The notes under the pieces are model-generated. The model was not told the origin of the DNA. It ran no database searches and worked only from the letters and a program-made list of their open reading frames with translations. Position numbers and translations under genes: made by a program. Positions 61,515 to 64,000 of a DNA stretch of 64,000 bases are shown here, in pieces. Numbering within the stretch: the stretch's first letter is position 1; each line of letters begins with the position of its first letter. The stretch is from NCBI GenBank assembly GCA_964276095.1, contig CAXYDR010000003.1, positions 186,001 through 250,000 of the forward strand. The letters are read 5' to 3'. This stretch comes from GCA-2733415 sp964276095. Its GTDB lineage: Bacteria; Bacteroidota; Bacteroidia; Flavobacteriales; Flavobacteriaceae.

Positions 61515-63074
61515 TTATTTTAAATTTTCAATTGCTGCCTCAGCACATCGTTCTCCATCCATAGCCGCAGATATAATACCTCCTGCATAACCACCTCCTT
61601 CACCACAAGGATATAACCCTTCTACTTCAGGGTGTGCTAAATTATCTTTTCTTGGAATATTTACTGGGGATGATGTTCTTGATTCTACTCCAATAACATT
61701 TGCTTCTTCCGTATAAAATCCATTCATTTTTTCACCAAACGCAGCAAATCCTTTTCTCAAACGTCCTCCTATAGCTTTAGGCAATAACGAATGTAATGGC
61801 GCTGATTTTAAACCAGGTTGATACGACGTAGAATTTAAACTACTTGATAATCTTCCTTCTACAAAATCAGTCAATCGTTGAGCAGGAGCTACTTGACTTT
61901 TTCCACCAGCATTGAATGCTAATACTTCTAAATCTTTTTGAAGTTCTAATCCTTTTAATACTCCGAAGTCATTGTATTTAGGAAAATCTTTTTCTATATC
62001 AATTTCTACAACAATTCCTGAGTTCGCAAACTCATTATTTCGTTTAGATGGCGACATACCATTGACTACTACTTCACCATTTGCTGTTGCTGCAGGGACA
62101 ATAAACCCTCCTGGACACATACAAAATGAATACACTCCCCTATCACGCACCTGATGCACCAAACTATATGCTGCAGCTGGCAACAATTCATTACGTTCAT
62201 CGCTACAATGATATTGAATAGAATCAATTATATGTTGCGGATGCTCTACACGAACTCCCATCGCAAAAGACTTTGCTTTTAATGCTATCTTTTTATCATG
62301 TAATAACTCATAAATATCTCTAGCAGAATGTCCGGTTGCTAAAATCACTGCATTAACAGTCATTTCTGATCCGTTTTTTAAGTGAATAGCTTTTATCTTT
62401 TCATCTACTACTACAAAATCAACCACTTTAGTTTCAAAATGAACCTCTCCTCCATACTTCAATATAGTCTCACGAATATTGGTAACTACCTTAGGCAGTT
62501 TATTCGTTCCAATATGTGGATGTGCATCTACTAAAATTTGATCTGTAGCTCCATGATACACTAAGTTTTCAAAAATTCGACGTACATCACCTCTTTTTAA
62601 ACTTCTAGTATATAGTTTTCCATCCGAATACGTTCCTGCTCCACCTTCTCCAAAGCAATAATTAGAATCTTCATTTACAAAATGATCTTGATTGATAGCT
62701 TTTAAATCGCGCCTTCTGTTTTGTACATCTTTACCACGTTCTAGAACAATTGGTTTGTACCCCAATTCTATACAACGCAATGCAGCATACATTCCTGCAG
62801 GCCCAAAACCAATAATATGTATTTCCTTAGCAGAGGAAACATCTTTGTAATCAAAAGCATAGTCAGAGGATTCAGGCGGAATCTCTTTAATATAAACAGC
62901 TACTTTATAATTAAACATAATTAACTTCTTCCTTGCATCAATTGATTTGCGAAGAATTTTAACTGTATTGATATCTTTTCTATCAATTTTCAAAAATCCT
63001 GCTGCTTTTATCTTCAGGATATTTTCTATCCTTTCTTCTTTAATTGAAACTCGTAACTGTAGCTCTTTTACCAT
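61515..63074 (-). CDS. FAD-dependent oxidoreductase of the COG2509 type
   Basis: 519 residues, cytoplasmic. A short N-terminal domain (about 1-80) precedes the FAD loop IIGFGPAGMYAALRCIELG (about 86-104). The centre has FGEGGAGTYSDGKLYTR and the C-terminus GEGGGYAGGIISAAMDGERCAEA, the typical COG2509 signature. These uncharacterised flavoproteins resemble amine-oxidising or reductase enzymes; no substrate is known. It is first in a three-gene operon. The opposite-strand window edge gene PorP precedes it with a terminator between. Confidence 0.85.
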   Translation of the reverse strand: MVKELQLRVSIKEERIENILKIKAAGFLKIDRKDINTVKILRKSIDARKKLIMFNYKVAVYIKEIPPESSDYAFDYKDVSSAKEIHIIGFGPAGMYAALRCIELGYKPIVLERGKDVQNRRRDLKAINQDHFVNEDSNYCFGEGGAGTYSDGKLYTRSLKRGDVRRIFENLVYHGATDQILVDAHPHIGTNKLPKVVTNIRETILKYGGEVHFETKVVDFVVVDEKIKAIHLKNGSEMTVNAVILATGHSARDIYELLHDKKIALKAKSFAMGVRVEHPQHIIDSIQYHCSDERNELLPAAAYSLVHQVRDRGVYSFCMCPGGFIVPAATANGEVVVNGMSPSKRNNEFANSGIVVEIDIEKDFPKYNDFGVLKGLELQKDLEVLAFNAGGKSQVAPAQRLTDFVEGRLSSSLNSTSYQPGLKSAPLHSLLPKAIGGRLRKGFAAFGEKMNGFYTEEANVIGVESRTSSPVNIPRKDNLAHPEVEGLYPCGEGGGYAGGIISAAMDGERCAEAAIENLK

Positions 63075-63103
63075 AGTACAAAACTACTTAAAATACCCCC
63101 AAA

Positions 63104-63135
63104 AAAAAAGGCCTTCCGCTAGGAAGACCTTTTTT
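63104..63135 (-). terminator. Terminator of the PorP/SprF gene
   Basis: On the minus strand AAAAAAGGTCTTCC and GGAAGGCCTTTTTT pair (one G-U) around TAGC, followed by more Ts, about 20 bases past the stop at 63155. Confidence 0.85.
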
Positions 63136-63154
63136 AATACTAATTTGTGTTGTA

Positions 63155-64000
63155 TTAGAATTTTACTTTTAGTAAAAATTCTGGTCCTCCACTTGTTTGA
63201 TCTTTAATATCAGACGTTGCAAAATCATATGCAAATCCTAAATCTAACATCTTAGCTAATTCAAATGAAGCCATTACTGACATTGAATCGTTTAAACGGT
63301 AACTTCCTCCTAATTCGAATTTATTATAAAAACGTGCACTTGCACTGAAATCTAATCCAAATGGAGCTCCATCAACATACCTAGTCATTAAGGCTGGAAT
63401 TAATTGAATATCCTCATTTAAATCATAGTAATATCCACCTCCAAACATTACTAAGGCTGCGTCAGTAGCTTTTTGCTCACTTCCATTACTTAACTCCTCA
63501 TATCGTTCTGCTTGCAATATTCTTGGTGCTGATAAACTAACAAAGTATTTATCCGCTTTATAATATGCTCCAATTCCAAAATTTGGATTAAACTTACTTA
63601 CAGTCCCTTGATTTATTGGGTCATTTTTAGTTTGCAATTTATTAAAATCAACACTAAAAAAACTACCTCCAGCTTTTAATCCTAAAAACAAATCTTTTCC
63701 TTCTCCAAAACTTAATTTGTATGAGAAGTTTGCAAATACGTTTGTTTCTTTTTGAATAAAAACCCTATCTGAAACAATTTCTAATCCAACTCCTACTTTA
63801 TCATTAAAACTACCTTGAGCAGCTAAGGATTGTGTTTGTGGGCCATCTTGAATTCCATTAAACTGATCCTTATAACTTATGATATTAACCTCAGTTTTTT
63901 CTGTACTACCAACATAAGCAGGGTTGATCAAACTCATGTTTTGACGCCAAAACGTATATTCTGGTGTTTGTTGTGCACTTGCTCCTAAAGAGAATAACAA
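63155..64000 (-). CDS. PorP/SprF family type IX secretion membrane protein (5' end outside window)
   Basis: About 281 residues are visible; the frame is open to the window edge and the apparent start is a TTG inside the signal peptide (LFSLGASAQQ), so the true start lies outside. The mature protein begins QTPEYTFWRQNMSLINPAYVGST, the PorP/SprF signature, followed by a beta-barrel-like sequence ending in KVKF. In Bacteroidota these outer-membrane proteins work with the type IX system and often pair with a secreted partner. The partner gene would lie upstream, outside the window. Confidence 0.88.
   Translation of the reverse strand: MLFSLGASAQQTPEYTFWRQNMSLINPAYVGSTEKTEVNIISYKDQFNGIQDGPQTQSLAAQGSFNDKVGVGLEIVSDRVFIQKETNVFANFSYKLSFGEGKDLFLGLKAGGSFFSVDFNKLQTKNDPINQGTVSKFNPNFGIGAYYKADKYFVSLSAPRILQAERYEELSNGSEQKATDAALVMFGGGYYYDLNEDIQLIPALMTRYVDGAPFGLDFSASARFYNKFELGGSYRLNDSMSVMASFELAKMLDLGFAYDFATSDIKDQTSGGPEFLLKVKF

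Overview
The window is AT-rich chromosomal DNA from a member of the Bacteroidota, most likely family Flavobacteriaceae. This rests on the gene content: a type IX secretion PorP/SprF protein, a large secreted protein with a gliding-type C-terminal sorting domain, fused SecDF, fused E1 alpha/beta dehydrogenase, DUF4494/DUF3667/DUF4412/DUF983 families, the near absence of Shine-Dalgarno sequences, and many TAnnTTTG promoter boxes. No species can be named. There is no rRNA, tRNA, CRISPR array, insertion sequence or prophage.

Layout. 1-2.7 kb (minus strand): the 5' part of dnaJ, grpE with a well-defined promoter, a TIGR01777 epimerase and mnmD. 2.8-8.3 kb: ilvE, pyruvate carboxylase, a MazG-like pyrophosphohydrolase and a small membrane protein. 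8.3-10 kb: a plsC / acyl-ACP desaturase lipid operon. 10-17 kb: an M49 peptidase lipoprotein, SRPBCC/GyrI-like, DUF4494, crcB, tandem DUF3667 paralogues and DUF1684. 17.1-19.7 kb: an MFS transporter plus VOC protein behind a leader that looks like a transcription attenuator with a 28-codon upstream ORF, then an ECF sigma factor (SigZ type) with a previously unlisted 34-residue Cys-rich metallothionein-like peptide. 19.8-24.4 kb: a decayed gene, a class C beta-lactamase-like protein whose AUG appears to have become AUA, an AgcS symporter and a membrane-anchored LuxR-type regulator. 24.5-32.7 kb: IcmF mutase, an ATP-grasp protein, uvrA and a LOG protein. 32.9-40.2 kb: a 1441-residue secreted protein and an M1-peptidase-like protein lacking the zinc motif. 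40.3-47.3 kb: fused E1 dehydrogenase, SRPBCC, an AprA-type methyltransferase, a dihaem cytochrome c peroxidase and an AraC regulator. 47.3-52.1 kb: DUF983, MgtC, holA, an HsdR_N-type nuclease fold, lgt, DUF192 and DUF3179. 52.2-59.5 kb: secDF, DUF4412, mdh and gyrB. 59.7-64 kb: glycosyltransferase, GNAT, a COG2509 flavoprotein and the start-less part of a PorP/SprF gene.

Much of the content is core metabolism. Branched-chain amino acid handling recurs (ilvE, fused E1 dehydrogenase, IcmF), with pyruvate carboxylase and malate dehydrogenase supplying anaplerosis, although the genes are dispersed and not one operon. The parts most worth following up are the leader-ORF attenuator at 17.1-17.4 kb, the Cys-rich peptide/SigZ pair, the overlapping promoter signals upstream of grpE, the heptanucleotide repeat abutting the DUF3179 gene, and the AUA start of the beta-lactamase-like gene. 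All functional calls come from reading the sequence and family knowledge; no database search was run.
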